From: Leucobacter triazinivorans | Lineage (GTDB): Bacteria; Actinomycetota; Actinomycetes; Actinomycetales; Microbacteriaceae | Direction of reading: 5' to 3' | DNA length: 64,000 bases | Assembly (NCBI RefSeq): GCF_004208635.1 | Contig: NZ_CP035806.1 | Span: forward strand, 2,666,001-2,730,000 | In this document: in pieces, positions 53,533-62,800 of the stretch | How the letters are laid out: every line of letters starts with the position of its first letter | Position numbering within the stretch: the first letter of the stretch is position 1 | Program-made: the position numbers and the translations under genes | The notes under the pieces: generated by a model | What the model was told of the DNA's origin: nothing | Seen by the model: only the letters and a program-made list of their open reading frames with translations | Database searches by the model: none

Positions 53533-54405
53533 GTGACCCACTCATCCGCAGCGCGGGCGCTCGCCCGCCGCGCCACGATCCGCGCCATGCTCCTCGTGCT
53601 CATCGGCGCGATCGGCGTGCAGTCGTCGGCGGCGATCGCGATGGGGCTGTTTGACGCGCTGGGCGTGCTCGGCACGAGCTCGGTGCGCATGTCGATCGCG
53701 GCGGTGATCCTGCTCGCCGTGTTCCGTCCGCGGCTGCGCGGCCGCAGCCGCGCTGAGTGGGCCGGGATCGTGCTCTACGGCGTCGCCATGGCGGCGATGA
53801 ACGCCTTCCTCTACCTCGCGTTCGACCGTCTGCCGCTCGGCGTCGCCACGACCATCGACTTCCTGGGTCCGTGCCTCGTCGCGCTCGCCGCATCGCGACG
53901 GCCGCGGGAGGGGCTGCTGGCCGTCGCCGCGATCATCGGCGTGGGGCTCATGGCTGGATTCGGCGGCCCCTTCGACCCGCTCGGCCTGGTCTTCGCCGCC
54001 CTCGCGGGGGCGGCGTTCGGGCTGTACACGCTGCTCGCGGCGCGCATAGGCCAGTCGGAGGGCGGGCTGCCGAGCGTCGGCCTGTCGGTGGCCGTCGCGG
54101 CGATCCTGACGCTGCCCTTCGCGATCCCGGCAGTACCGCTCCTCGAGGCCCAGCACCTGCTGCCGCTGCTCGCCTCGGCCGTGCTCGGCACCGCCCTGGC
54201 CTTCACCGTCGACACGATGGCGGGGCGGCTGACCTCGGCGCGGGTGCTCGGCGTGTTCTTCGCCTTCGATCCCGTCGTCGGAACGATCATCGGCGCACTG
54301 TTCCTGGGGCAGCTGCTCACGCCGGCGGCGGTGGGCGGGATCGTGCTCGTCGTGGCCGCAGGGGCGGGCATCGTCTGGTCGGCGGGGGAGCGGCGCGTGC
54401 CGTGA
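53533..54405 (+). CDS. EamA/RhtA-type transporter
   Basis: This 290-residue membrane protein has ten hydrophobic segments in two EamA repeats, with features of the RhtA subgroup (NAFLYLAFDRLPLGVATTIDFLGPCLVAL and LTSARVLGVFFAFDPVVGTIIGALFLGQLL). RhtA-type proteins export amino acids such as threonine or homoserine; the substrate here is not known. A leaderless GTG start follows TAGACT. Confidence 0.85.
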   Translation: MTHSSAARALARRATIRAMLLVLIGAIGVQSSAAIAMGLFDALGVLGTSSVRMSIAAVILLAVFRPRLRGRSRAEWAGIVLYGVAMAAMNAFLYLAFDRLPLGVATTIDFLGPCLVALAASRRPREGLLAVAAIIGVGLMAGFGGPFDPLGLVFAALAGAAFGLYTLLAARIGQSEGGLPSVGLSVAVAAILTLPFAIPAVPLLEAQHLLPLLASAVLGTALAFTVDTMAGRLTSARVLGVFFAFDPVVGTIIGALFLGQLLTPAAVGGIVLVVAAGAGIVWSAGERRVP

Positions 54406-54424
54406 CGGCCCGTACACTGTGGGG

Positions 54425-55153
54425 GTGACGGAACTTGGCGGGGTGGAGCACGCGGCATCTGAGGCGCTCGAGATCGAGCGGAAGTACGAGGTGTCGGTCG
54501 CGCTGCCGCTGCCCGCGGAGGATCGCTTCCGCGCCGTCGGGTTGGATCCCGCGCCGCCGTTGCGGCACGAGCTGACCGCCCGGTACTTCGACACCTCTCG
54601 GGGAGATCTGGCGGGCCTCGGGCTGGCGCTGCGCGAGCGGCACGGCGGGAAGGATGCAGGCTGGCACCTGAAGCAGCGAGGTGAGGCCGGCGTGCGGGAA
54701 CTGCTGTGGCCGCCGAGCGCGACGATGCCGCAGGCGCTGCGGGAGGAGCTCCGGGAGCGGATCGGCGATGCCTCCGCCGCCGAGGTGCGCCCGGTGGCGC
54801 AGCTCGAGACCGAGCGCACGGTGGTGATGCTGCGCGACGGGGACGGCCGCGAGGTCGTCGAGCTCGCCGACGACCGGGTGCGTGCGAGCGATCGCGTGGC
54901 CGGTGTGGAGCGCGCCTGGCGGGAGTGGGAGGCCGAGCTGATGCCCGGCGCCCATGCCGCGGTGCTGGATCGGGTGGAGGCGGTGCTGCTCGCGGCGGGA
55001 GCCGAACCGTCGCTGAGCTTCGCGAAGATCGCCCGTGCGACCGGCCGCCTGATCGAGGCGGCGCGCGCTCGGGGTGCGGACGCCGCCGTGCTCGAGGCGC
55101 TCGCGCGGCTCGACGCCTCCGATCGCGAGGCGGCGCGCGGGCGCTTGCGCTGA
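54425..55153 (+). CDS. CYTH-domain phosphohydrolase-like protein
   Basis: This 242-residue protein has a CYTH tunnel fold starting with EIERKYEVSVAL (the ExExK-type motif), LTARYFDTSRGDLAGLGLALRERHGG, WHLKQRGEAG and RPVAQLETERTVVML. Such proteins bind triphosphates and metal ions (thiamine triphosphatase, inorganic triphosphatase, adenylyl cyclase class IV). There is no CHAD domain. TACACT at 54413-54418 is 6 nt before GTG 54425, which decides this start over GTG 54419. Confidence 0.82.
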   Translation: MTELGGVEHAASEALEIERKYEVSVALPLPAEDRFRAVGLDPAPPLRHELTARYFDTSRGDLAGLGLALRERHGGKDAGWHLKQRGEAGVRELLWPPSATMPQALREELRERIGDASAAEVRPVAQLETERTVVMLRDGDGREVVELADDRVRASDRVAGVERAWREWEAELMPGAHAAVLDRVEAVLLAAGAEPSLSFAKIARATGRLIEAARARGADAAVLEALARLDASDREAARGRLR

Positions 55154-55202
55154 GGCGCGGCCCGAACGCACCGCTGTTGCGCGCTGGGCCTAGGCTGGTG
55201 GC

Positions 55203-55409
55203 ATGAGCAAGGGATCGGATCGCGACCGGGGCCGCGCGCCCGAACCGCCGTCGCCGCAGGCGCGCCGCAAGCAGATCATCGTGGGCATCGTGATGGGTGC
55301 GATCGTCGGGGTCGTGCTCGGCGCGCTCACCCAGTTCTGGCTGTGGCTGCCTGCCGGACTCGCGCTGGGGCTCGCCACTGGGGCGATCATGAAGCCGCCC
55401 GCCGAGTAG
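55203..55409 (+). CDS. Small two-helix membrane protein
   Basis: This 68-residue protein has a charged N terminus (SKGSDRDRGRAPEPPSPQARRK) and two transmembrane segments (IIVGIVMGAIVGVVLGALTQ and LWLPAGLALGLATGAIM). It does not match a named family that I recognise. TAGGCT at 55191-55196 is 6 nt before the ATG, so it is probably leaderless. Tandem repeats start at its stop codon. Confidence 0.65.
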   Translation: MSKGSDRDRGRAPEPPSPQARRKQIIVGIVMGAIVGVVLGALTQFWLWLPAGLALGLATGAIMKPPAE

Positions 55410-55590
55410 GCGCTGCGTGCGCGGTGGCGCTGCGTGCGCGGGTGGCGCTGCGTGCGCGGGTGGCGCTGCGTGCCCGGGTGGCGATGCGTGCGCGGGTGGC
55501 GCTGCGTGCCCGGGTGGCGCTGCGTGCCCGGGTGGCGCTGCGTGCCCGGGTGGCGCTGCGTGCCCGGTGGCGATGCGTGCGCGCGTGCCA
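55410..55590. repeat. 18-bp tandem repeat
   Basis: About ten units of GGTGGCGCTGCGTGCGCG and its GCCCGG or GCGATG variants follow the small membrane protein gene. Frames through it encode only CAGGAA-type low-complexity sequence. The gap up to 55894 holds no gene: it continues with three units of AATCGGCTCGGGTTCGCAC (about 55647-55705) and repeats of GGGGCCCGCACGTGCCGTGC (about 55725-55800). Confidence 0.85.
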
Positions 55591-55894
55591 CGCCCCCGAG
55601 ACCGAGCCTGTTGTGCGAGACCGACCCGAATATTCGCGTCAATCGGCTCGGGTTCGCACAATCGGCTCGGGTTCGCACAATCGGCTCGGGTTCGGCTTCC
55701 CGGGGCCGGCGCGTGAGCGCACCCCGGGGCCCGCACGTGCCGTGCCCCGCAGTGGGGTCCCCGCGCCCCGGGGCCCGCACGTGCCGTGCCCCGCCCTGGA
55801 GTCTCCGCACCCCCGCCTTGAGCGCCCCCGCCCCGCGCCCCCCGGGGTCCCACGTGCCATGCCCACGCCCTGGGGCCCGCCGCCCCCGCCCCAG

Positions 55895-55917
55895 AAATGT
55901 CAATGACGTTGACATTT
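55895..55917. promoter_or_regulatory. Perfect palindrome upstream of FAD oxidoreductase gene
   Basis: AAATGTCAA, spacer TGACG and TTGACATTT form a perfect 9-bp-arm palindrome. TTGACA inside the right arm could be a -35 box, with a -10 about 18 bp on near TGTCGA. The site lies 60 bp before the start at 55978, so it is a likely operator. No regulator gene is next to it. Confidence 0.6.
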
Positions 55918-55977
55918 GCGTGTACATCCGCGTGTCGATGTGCGAGGATCGTAGCGGCAATCGAAGACGAGGACTCC

Positions 55978-57399
55978 ATGCACCCCACCATTTTTGAAAC
56001 TCACCGTCCGGCCGCGAAGATCGTCGAGGACTCGCTGGCCGAGACCGAGCTCGCCTGCTTCTGGACCGACGACGTGGCCGACCGCGTCGCGCAGTACCCG
56101 CCGCTCGACGGCGACGTGCGCGTCGACGACGCCGTGGTCGGCGGCGGCTTCGCCGGCCTGTGGACCGCGATCAAGCTGAAGACCGAGCACCCGGATCGGC
56201 GCGTCGTGCTGCTCGAGGCGGTGCGCATCGGCTGGGCGGCGTCCGGTCGCAACGGCGGCTTCTGCGAGGCGAGCATCACCCACGGCGAGCCCAACGCCGA
56301 GTCGCGCTGGCCCGACGAGACGGGCACGCTGCGCCGACTCGGGCACGAGAACCTCGACGCGATCGAGCGCTTCATCGAAGAGCACGGCCTCGACGTCGAT
56401 TTCGAGCGCACCGGGCAGCTCTCGGTGGCGAACGAGCCGTACCAGACGGAGTGGCTGGGAGAGGGCGATGATCCCGAGGTGGTCACGCTCGATCAGCAGC
56501 AGGTGCAGGAACGCATCTCGTCGCCGACCTTCCTCGGTGGCGAGTTCTCGCCGCGAGAGAACGCCAATCTGCATCCCGCGAAGCTGGCCGCAGAGCTCGC
56601 GCGCCACGCCGCCGAGATCGGCGTCGAGATCCACGAGCAGACGCCGGTCGAGGGTCTCGAGGGATCGGCGGAGGCGCCGATCCGGCTCACGACCGGGCGG
56701 GGCGACGTCGTCGCGGAGCGCGTCGCTCTCTGCACCAACGTCTTCCCCTCGCTGCTGAAGCGCTACCGCTTCCACACCGTGCCGGTGTACGACTACGTGC
56801 TCATGACCGAGCCGCTCACCGACGAGCAGCTGGCCTCGATCGGCTGGGAGGGCCGCGAGGGCCTCGCCGACATGGCCAACCAGTTCCACTACTCGCGTCT
56901 CACCAAGGACAACCGCATCCTCTGGGGCGGTTACGACGCGGTGTACTTCGCGGGCGGTCGCATCAAGCGCGAGTACGAGGATCGCATGGAGAGCCACCGC
57001 AAGCTGGCCAGCCACTTCTTCACGACCTTCCCGCAGCTCGCTGGCGTCAAGTTCACGCACCGCTGGGCCGGCGTGATCGACACGTCGACCCGGTTCTGCG
57101 CGTTCTTCGGACAGGCGCACGGAGGCCGCGTGCAGTACGTGGCGGGCTTCACGGGGCTGGGCGTCGGGGCCACGCACTTCGCCGCCGACGTGCTGGTCGA
57201 CCGATTCGAGGGGCGCGTCACCGAGCGCACCGAACTCGAGATGGTCAAGCAGGTGCCGCTGCCGTTCCCGCCCGAGCCGGCCGCGTCGATCGGCATCAAC
57301 CTGACCCGCTGGTCGCTCGATCGGGCCGATCACAATGGGGGCAAGCGCAACGTGCTGCTCAAGACGCTCGACGCGCTCGGCCTGGGGTTCGACTCATGA
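55978..57399 (+). CDS. FAD-dependent amine or amino-acid oxidoreductase
   Basis: This 473-residue protein is a DAO-family flavoenzyme of the PuuB/glycine-oxidase-like group. The FAD-binding motif is VVGGGFAGLWTAIKLK near residue 52, then LLEAVRIGWAASGRNGGFCEASI, a pattern shared with gamma-glutamylputrescine oxidase. C-terminal THRWAGVIDTSTRFCAFFGQ and QYVAGFTGLGVGATHFAADVL complete the fold. The amine substrate is unknown. The ATG at 55978 is preceded by GACGAGGA. The stop overlaps the cupin gene start (ATGA). Confidence 0.85.
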   Translation: MHPTIFETHRPAAKIVEDSLAETELACFWTDDVADRVAQYPPLDGDVRVDDAVVGGGFAGLWTAIKLKTEHPDRRVVLLEAVRIGWAASGRNGGFCEASITHGEPNAESRWPDETGTLRRLGHENLDAIERFIEEHGLDVDFERTGQLSVANEPYQTEWLGEGDDPEVVTLDQQQVQERISSPTFLGGEFSPRENANLHPAKLAAELARHAAEIGVEIHEQTPVEGLEGSAEAPIRLTTGRGDVVAERVALCTNVFPSLLKRYRFHTVPVYDYVLMTEPLTDEQLASIGWEGREGLADMANQFHYSRLTKDNRILWGGYDAVYFAGGRIKREYEDRMESHRKLASHFFTTFPQLAGVKFTHRWAGVIDTSTRFCAFFGQAHGGRVQYVAGFTGLGVGATHFAADVLVDRFEGRVTERTELEMVKQVPLPFPPEPAASIGINLTRWSLDRADHNGGKRNVLLKTLDALGLGFDS

Positions 57400-57755
57400 G
57401 CGAACTGCTGCCGAACGACGTGAACCTGCTGGTGAGCGGCACCCGCGTGGGCGTCGAGCTCGAGGACGTGCCCGCCGAGGACGTCGTCTCGGGTGCGCCC
57501 CGCCAGGGGGTGGCCGAGCTCGGGGCCATCAGCGGTGCCGAGGTCGGCGTCTGGGAGCTGCGCGATGGCGTGGTCACCGACACCGAGGTCGATGAAGTGT
57601 TCGTGGTGCTCTCGGGCGGTGCCACTATCGAACTGCTCGATGAGGATCGCACGGTCGAGGTGGGTCCGGGCGATGTGATGCGGCTGCTCGCCGGTACCCG
57701 CACGCGCTGGACCGTTGAGGATCACATCCGCAAGGTGTACATCTCGGCGGAGTAG
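57396..57755 (+). CDS. Cupin-domain protein (DUF861 type)
   Basis: This 119-residue single-domain cupin has the strand motif VWELRDGVVTDTEVDEVFVVLSGGATIEL (residues 51-78) and GPGDVMRLLAGTRTRWTVEDHIRKVYI at the C terminus. It resembles the small cupins found next to FAD oxidoreductases of this group. Its ATG overlaps the oxidoreductase stop by 4 bp, so the two proteins are probably made in fixed proportion and may act on the same substrate. Confidence 0.85.
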   Translation: MSELLPNDVNLLVSGTRVGVELEDVPAEDVVSGAPRQGVAELGAISGAEVGVWELRDGVVTDTEVDEVFVVLSGGATIELLDEDRTVEVGPGDVMRLLAGTRTRWTVEDHIRKVYISAE

Positions 57756-57777
57756 GGGCCCGACCGCGGGGCGGGGT

Positions 57778-58002
57778 GGATCCTGCGACTCGCGCTGCTC
57801 GCGCAGGATGACCGGGTGGGGTGGATCCTGCGACTCGCGCTGCTCGCGCAGGATGACCGGGTGGGGTGGATCCTGCGACTCGCGCTGCTCGCGCAGGATG
57901 ACCGGGTGGGGTGGATCCTGCGACTCGCGCTGCTCGCGCAGGATGACCGGGTGGGGTGGATCCTGCGACTCGCGCTGCTCGCGCAGGATGATCGGGCGGG
58001 GT
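57778..58002. repeat. Five 45-bp tandem hairpin units
   Basis: Five almost identical 45-bp units each contain ATCCTGCG and CGCAGGAT, which pair around a CTCGCGCTGCTCG-type loop, followed by GACCGGGTGGGGTGG. The unit matches the half-sites of the nested palindrome at 14305-14406. It follows the cupin gene. The remaining gap up to the permease gene (58003-58132) has only a TAAGAT -10 candidate at 58080-58085. Confidence 0.9.
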
Positions 58003-58132
58003 GGGCGCGCGCCCACCGGTTGAGCGGGGAGCGCAGCGACGAGTCGACATCCGATCCTCGCGTGAGAGCGCCGAGCCCATAAGATAGATCCTTGGCGCGA
58101 CCGCGCCGACCCCGATCCTCGAAGGAGCCCCG

Positions 58133-59578
58133 ATGGCGCTGCCCTGGAAGCTGCACGGAGACGGCAAGCGCGTCTCGCCCGACGCGATCGTGCTCCCCGA
58201 GGAGCGCATGACCTGGCCGCGCACCATCGGGTTCGGCGCGCAGCACGTGGTCGCCATGTTCGGCGCCACCTTCCTCGTGCCGCTGCTGACGGGCTTCCCG
58301 CCCACCGCGACGCTGTTCTTCTCGGGGCTCGGCACCCTGCTCTTCCTGCTGCTCACCGGCAACCGCCTGCCCAGCTACCTGGGATCCTCCTTCGCGTTCC
58401 TCGCGCCGATCTGGGTGGCGACCGGGGTCGGACCGGGCGCGGCGGCGACGCCCGAGGGCCTCGCGCGGGCCTCCTTCGGCATCCTCGCCATGGGGGTGCT
58501 CATGGCGATCGTCGGCATCGTCGTGGCCAAGTGGGGCACCGGCTGGATCAACGCGCTCATGCCGCCCGTCGTGATGGGCGGAGTGGTCGCGCTGATCGGC
58601 TTCAACCTCGCGCGGGCGGTGAAGAACAACTGGCTGGGCAACCCGGATGCGAATCCGGACGTCAATCAGGGGCTGCACTCGACGGCTGCGCTCATCACGA
58701 TCGTCTCGATCCTGCTCATCACGGTGCTGTTCCGGGGCATCATCGGCCGTCTGTCGATCGTGCTCGGCATGGTCGTCGGCTACGTCGCCGCCGCGCTGAT
58801 GGGCATCGTCGACTTCTCGGGCGTCGAGGCCGCGGCCTGGGTGGGCCTTCCCGATTTCCATGCGCCGGGCAACCCGTTCGCAGACCCGTCGCTGTGGGGG
58901 CTGCTGCCCTCGTTCTTGCCGGTGGTGCTCGTGCTCGTCGCCGAGAACGTCGGCCACGTGAAGAGCGTGGGGCTCATGATCGAGCGGGATCTCGACCCGG
59001 TGACCGGCCGCGCCCTGCTCGCCGATGGTGTCTCGACCGTGCTCGCGGGCTTCGGCGGAGGATCGGCCACCACCACCTACGGCGAGAACATCGGCGTGAT
59101 GGCGGCGACCCGCGTCTACTCCACCGCGGCCTACTGGGTGGCGGGCATCATCGCGGTGCTGCTCGGCTTCTCGCCGAAGGTGGGCGCGCTGATCTTCTCG
59201 GTGCCCGCAGGCGTGCTCGGCGGCGTGACCGTGGCTCTGTACGGCCTCATCGGCCTCATCGGCGTGAAGATCTGGATCGACAACAAGGTCGACTTCTCGA
59301 AGCCGATCAATCAGTTCTCGGCAGCGATCCCGCTGATCGTGGGCATCGCGGACTTCGGGCTGCAGCTCGGATCCGAGGGACAGCCCGTGGTCTTCAACGG
59401 CATCGCGCTCGGCACGATCGCGGCGATCGGGGTCTACCACCTCATGAACGGGCTCGCGAAGGCGCGCGGAGGCGAAGTGGAGGTTGCCGACCCGGTGGTC
59501 ACGGGCGCGACGGGCGCCGCCGACGCGACGGGCGCTCCCGATGCCACGGGTGCGGCGCGCGTCCCCGACACGAAGTAG
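58133..59578 (+). CDS. uraA: Uracil/xanthine permease (NCS2 family)
   Basis: This 481-residue membrane protein has about 14 transmembrane segments. NCS2 signature regions are MTWPRTIGFGAQHVVAMFGATFLVPLLTG near the N terminus, LVAENVGHVKSVGLM near residue 270 and GFGGGSATTTYGENIGVMAATRVYS near 310. This fits a uracil:proton symporter. The C terminus ends in TGAADATGAPDATG-type repeats. GAAGGAG precedes the ATG. Confidence 0.92.
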   Translation: MALPWKLHGDGKRVSPDAIVLPEERMTWPRTIGFGAQHVVAMFGATFLVPLLTGFPPTATLFFSGLGTLLFLLLTGNRLPSYLGSSFAFLAPIWVATGVGPGAAATPEGLARASFGILAMGVLMAIVGIVVAKWGTGWINALMPPVVMGGVVALIGFNLARAVKNNWLGNPDANPDVNQGLHSTAALITIVSILLITVLFRGIIGRLSIVLGMVVGYVAAALMGIVDFSGVEAAAWVGLPDFHAPGNPFADPSLWGLLPSFLPVVLVLVAENVGHVKSVGLMIERDLDPVTGRALLADGVSTVLAGFGGGSATTTYGENIGVMAATRVYSTAAYWVAGIIAVLLGFSPKVGALIFSVPAGVLGGVTVALYGLIGLIGVKIWIDNKVDFSKPINQFSAAIPLIVGIADFGLQLGSEGQPVVFNGIALGTIAAIGVYHLMNGLAKARGGEVEVADPVVTGATGAADATGAPDATGAARVPDTK

Positions 59579-59594
59579 CTCGCCGTACGTGCAG

Positions 59595-59655
59595 GTACGC
59601 GCGTCAGTAGGTGTCACCAAACTTGACGTTTGGTGACACCTACTGACGCGCGTAC
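59595..59655. repeat. 28-bp-stem hairpin (complete tag element)
   Basis: Two perfect 28-bp arms (59595-59622 and 59628-59655) are separated only by TTGAC. The arms contain CGCGCGTCAGTAG and GTGTCACCAAAC. It is the most complete member of the tag family also seen at 10852, 11192, 11348 and 37408. It starts 16 bp after the permease stop and could also stop transcription. Confidence 0.85.
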
Positions 59656-59665
59656 GGGGGCGAGG

Positions 59666-59810
59666 CCGAGCACGCGGGGCGGTGCACGTGCCGAGCACGC
59701 GGGGCGGTGCACGTGCCGAGCACGCGGGGCGGTGCACGTGCCGAGCACGCGGGGCGGTGCACGTGCCGAGCACGCGGGGCGGTGCACGTGCCGAGCACGC
59801 GGGGCGCAGC
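59666..59810. repeat. 25-bp tandem repeat
   Basis: Five full units of CCGAGCACGCGGGGCGGTGC followed by ACGTG, starting at 59666, 59691, 59716, 59741 and 59766, and one partial unit at 59791. No gene is present in the 309-bp gap before the helicase-like gene. Confidence 0.9.
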
Positions 59811-59887
59811 GCGCGGCCTGGCGCAGGCGGCCGCGAAACACCGCGCCGATTCCGGCGAATTCCCGCACCACCGCTTAGGGTGGCGGT

Positions 59888-62800
59888 GTGTGGAGTGTTG
59901 ATCGGCGACGGCGGCCCGACAGGGATCGCGGCGAGAACGGTGTTGAGGAGGCAGGCGCGAATGCGGCTCAGCCTCGAAACGACGGCGCGCTCGCGACCGC
60001 GCCCGATCCCGCGCCGGCCCCTGCGGAACCCGGGTCCGCGGCCGACCTGGCGGCGCAGTTGACCGGCCCCGTCTCGCTCGTCGATGCCTACGCCGACGAG
60101 CACGCGGACTGGCGGCGCGAACTCGCGCGCATCGGCGGGCGCAACCCGCTGCTGCACTTCGACGACCGGCAGGCCAACCGCATCGAGCTCTCCACCACGC
60201 ACCCCGGCGGCCTGCCCCAGTTCATCACCGGCAACAAGATCCTGCTGTCGGCCCTGATCCGCGACGATCTGGCGCTGCGCCACGCGCGCGCCGCCGCCGG
60301 CCGGGTCACCGACAAGGCGATCGAGATGCGCACGGTGCGCGGCCTCGAGACCGTCAACCTCGGCATCGGCATCGCCAAGTGGACCTTCGAGGGCGAGGAC
60401 TTCTGCGCTCCCGTGCTGCTGCGGCCGCTCGCGATCCGCCGTTACGGCCGCGACTTCGAGCTCAAGCTCAAGCAGTTCCCCGTCGTCAACTCCGAACTGA
60501 TCCGGGTGCTGCGCGAGCAGTTCGGGATCACGCTCGACGCGCGCGCCCTCATCGAGCTGTCGCAGTCGGAGGGGGTCTTCAAACCCCAGCCGGTGATCGA
60601 CCGCCTGCGGCAGATGGTCGCGGGCGTGCCGGAGTTCCTGGTGCAGCCGCGCCTCGTGGTGTCCTCGTTCCACAACGTTTCGCAGCGCATGGCTGCGGAT
60701 GCGACGAGCCTGGACACCCCGATCCTCGCCGCGGTCTGCGGCAGCGAGCCGGCACGGCGGCAGCTCACCCAGTCGTACCAGCCCGTCAACCCCACGCCGC
60801 CCGACGAGCGCTCGCCGGACACGGATCGCTGCCTCTACGACGCAGACGCCGAGCAGGACGACGTGCTCGCCCAGATCGACGCCGGGCACTCGCTCGTGGT
60901 GCACACCCTGCCGGGAACGGGCGGCACGCAGACGGTCGTCAACGCCATCGGCAACCTGGTGCGCGCCGGCAAGCGCGTGCTCGTGGTGTCGCCGCGTCGC
61001 GCGACGCTCGACGGCATCTCGCACCGTCTGACGCGCGCCGGCCTCGCGGGCCTCTCGGTGAGCCCGCGCCGCCTGCGCCGCAACCTCGTCGAGGCCATCA
61101 GCCGCAACGAGAACGCCCGCCCCGAGCAGCTGCGAGACGTCGACGAGGCCCTTACCCGCCTGCGCGGCGCACTGCTCGACTACCAGACCGCGCTCTCCGA
61201 GCCCGACGGGCGCTTCGGCGTCTCGCCGCTCGACGCGCTGCGCCGACTGACCGTGCTGGCACTCGGCGAACGACCGCCGAGCACCACGGTGCGGCTCGAC
61301 GATCAGGCGCTCGGCCAGCTCACGCTCGACCGGTCGTCGGTGGCGGAGGCGCTCACCGAGGTCGCCAGGCTCGGCCAGTTCCAGTACGGTCCGGCCGATT
61401 CGCCCTGGTACGGCGTCGACTTCGGCACGACCGAGGAGGCCCGCTCGGCCTACGCGCTCGCGGTCGACCTCGCCGAGTCGCAGCTGCCTCGGCTGATCTC
61501 GATGGCCAACGAGGTGGTCAGTCAGACCTCCATGCGGCCCTACGAGACGATCGCCGAGCTGGGTGTGTATCTGCGCCTGCTCATGGGGATCCGGGACACG
61601 CTCGACCGCTTCACGCCCGAGGTCTACGATCGCTCGCTCACCGAGGTGATCGCGGCCCACGCGCCGCGCGGCGGCGACGAGATGTCGTCGGCCAACAAGC
61701 GCCGGCTGCGCAAGCTCGCCCGGGAGTACGTGCGGCCGGGCGTGCACATCACCGACATGTACTCGCGCCTGGTGCAGATCCAGCAGCAGCGCGTGCTGTG
61801 GCAGCGCTACACGACGGTCGTCGGCGCTCGGCCCGAGGTGCCGCTGGGCATCGCCGACGTGGTCGTCGCATTCCAGTCGGCGTATCAGGATCTCGACCAG
61901 CTCGACCGCGTGCTCGGCGTGACCGCCGACGCGGATCGGCTCAAGAACCTCTCGCTCGCGCGCCTGGCGAGCCGCATCTCGGATCTCGCGCGCGAGTCGG
62001 AGGTGCTGCAGAACATCCAGGAGCGCACCACCATCGTGGAGCGGCTGCGCGCGGCGCACCTCGAATCGCTGCTCGACGACCTGTCGGCGCGGCACGTTCC
62101 GGCGGAGGACGTCGCCGCCGAGCTCGAACTGGCCTGGTGGCAGTCGGCCCTTGAGCGCATGCTGCAGACGAACCCAGCACTGCTCAGCGCCAACACCAGC
62201 GTGATCGAGCGTCTCGAGGCCGATTTCCGGCTGGTCGACGACGCTCACTCGGGCGCCAACGGTTCGATCCTCGCCGGCTCGCTCGCCGACGCCTGGCGGG
62301 TCGCCGTGCTCGACCACAAGCAGGAGGCGCTCTCGATGCGCGAGGCGCTGCGCAGCGGGTACGTCTCGGCCGGGGCGCTCGCGCAGCGCGCACCCCATCT
62401 GCTGGGGGTGCTCGCGCCCGTGTGGACGATGTCGCCGTACGAGGTGGCGCAGCTGCCCGAGTCGATGCCGTTCGACACGGTGCTGCTCGTGGATGCCGGT
62501 GCGACGACGCTCGTCGAGAACCTGGGGGCGATTCGACGCGCGGATCAGGTCGTGGCGTTCGGCGACACGATGACGCAGACGCCGTCGCGCTTCGAGATCT
62601 CGGTCGGGGAGCACGTGGACGCGGGCGAGGACGACGCCGGTTCGCTGCACGAGCAGTCCGCGTTCGCACAGCTCGGCGAGGTGCTGCCGACGCTCACGCT
62701 GACGCGCAGCTACCGCGCCGGTGGAGAGGATCTCACCCACCTCGTCAACACGCGCTTCTACGACGGGGCGATCCAGTCGCTCCCGTGGGCGGGGAGTTTC

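Noticed and set aside
57778..58002. Five regular repeats considered as a CRISPR array
   Set aside because: Units are directly abutting with no unique spacers and no cas genes are present.
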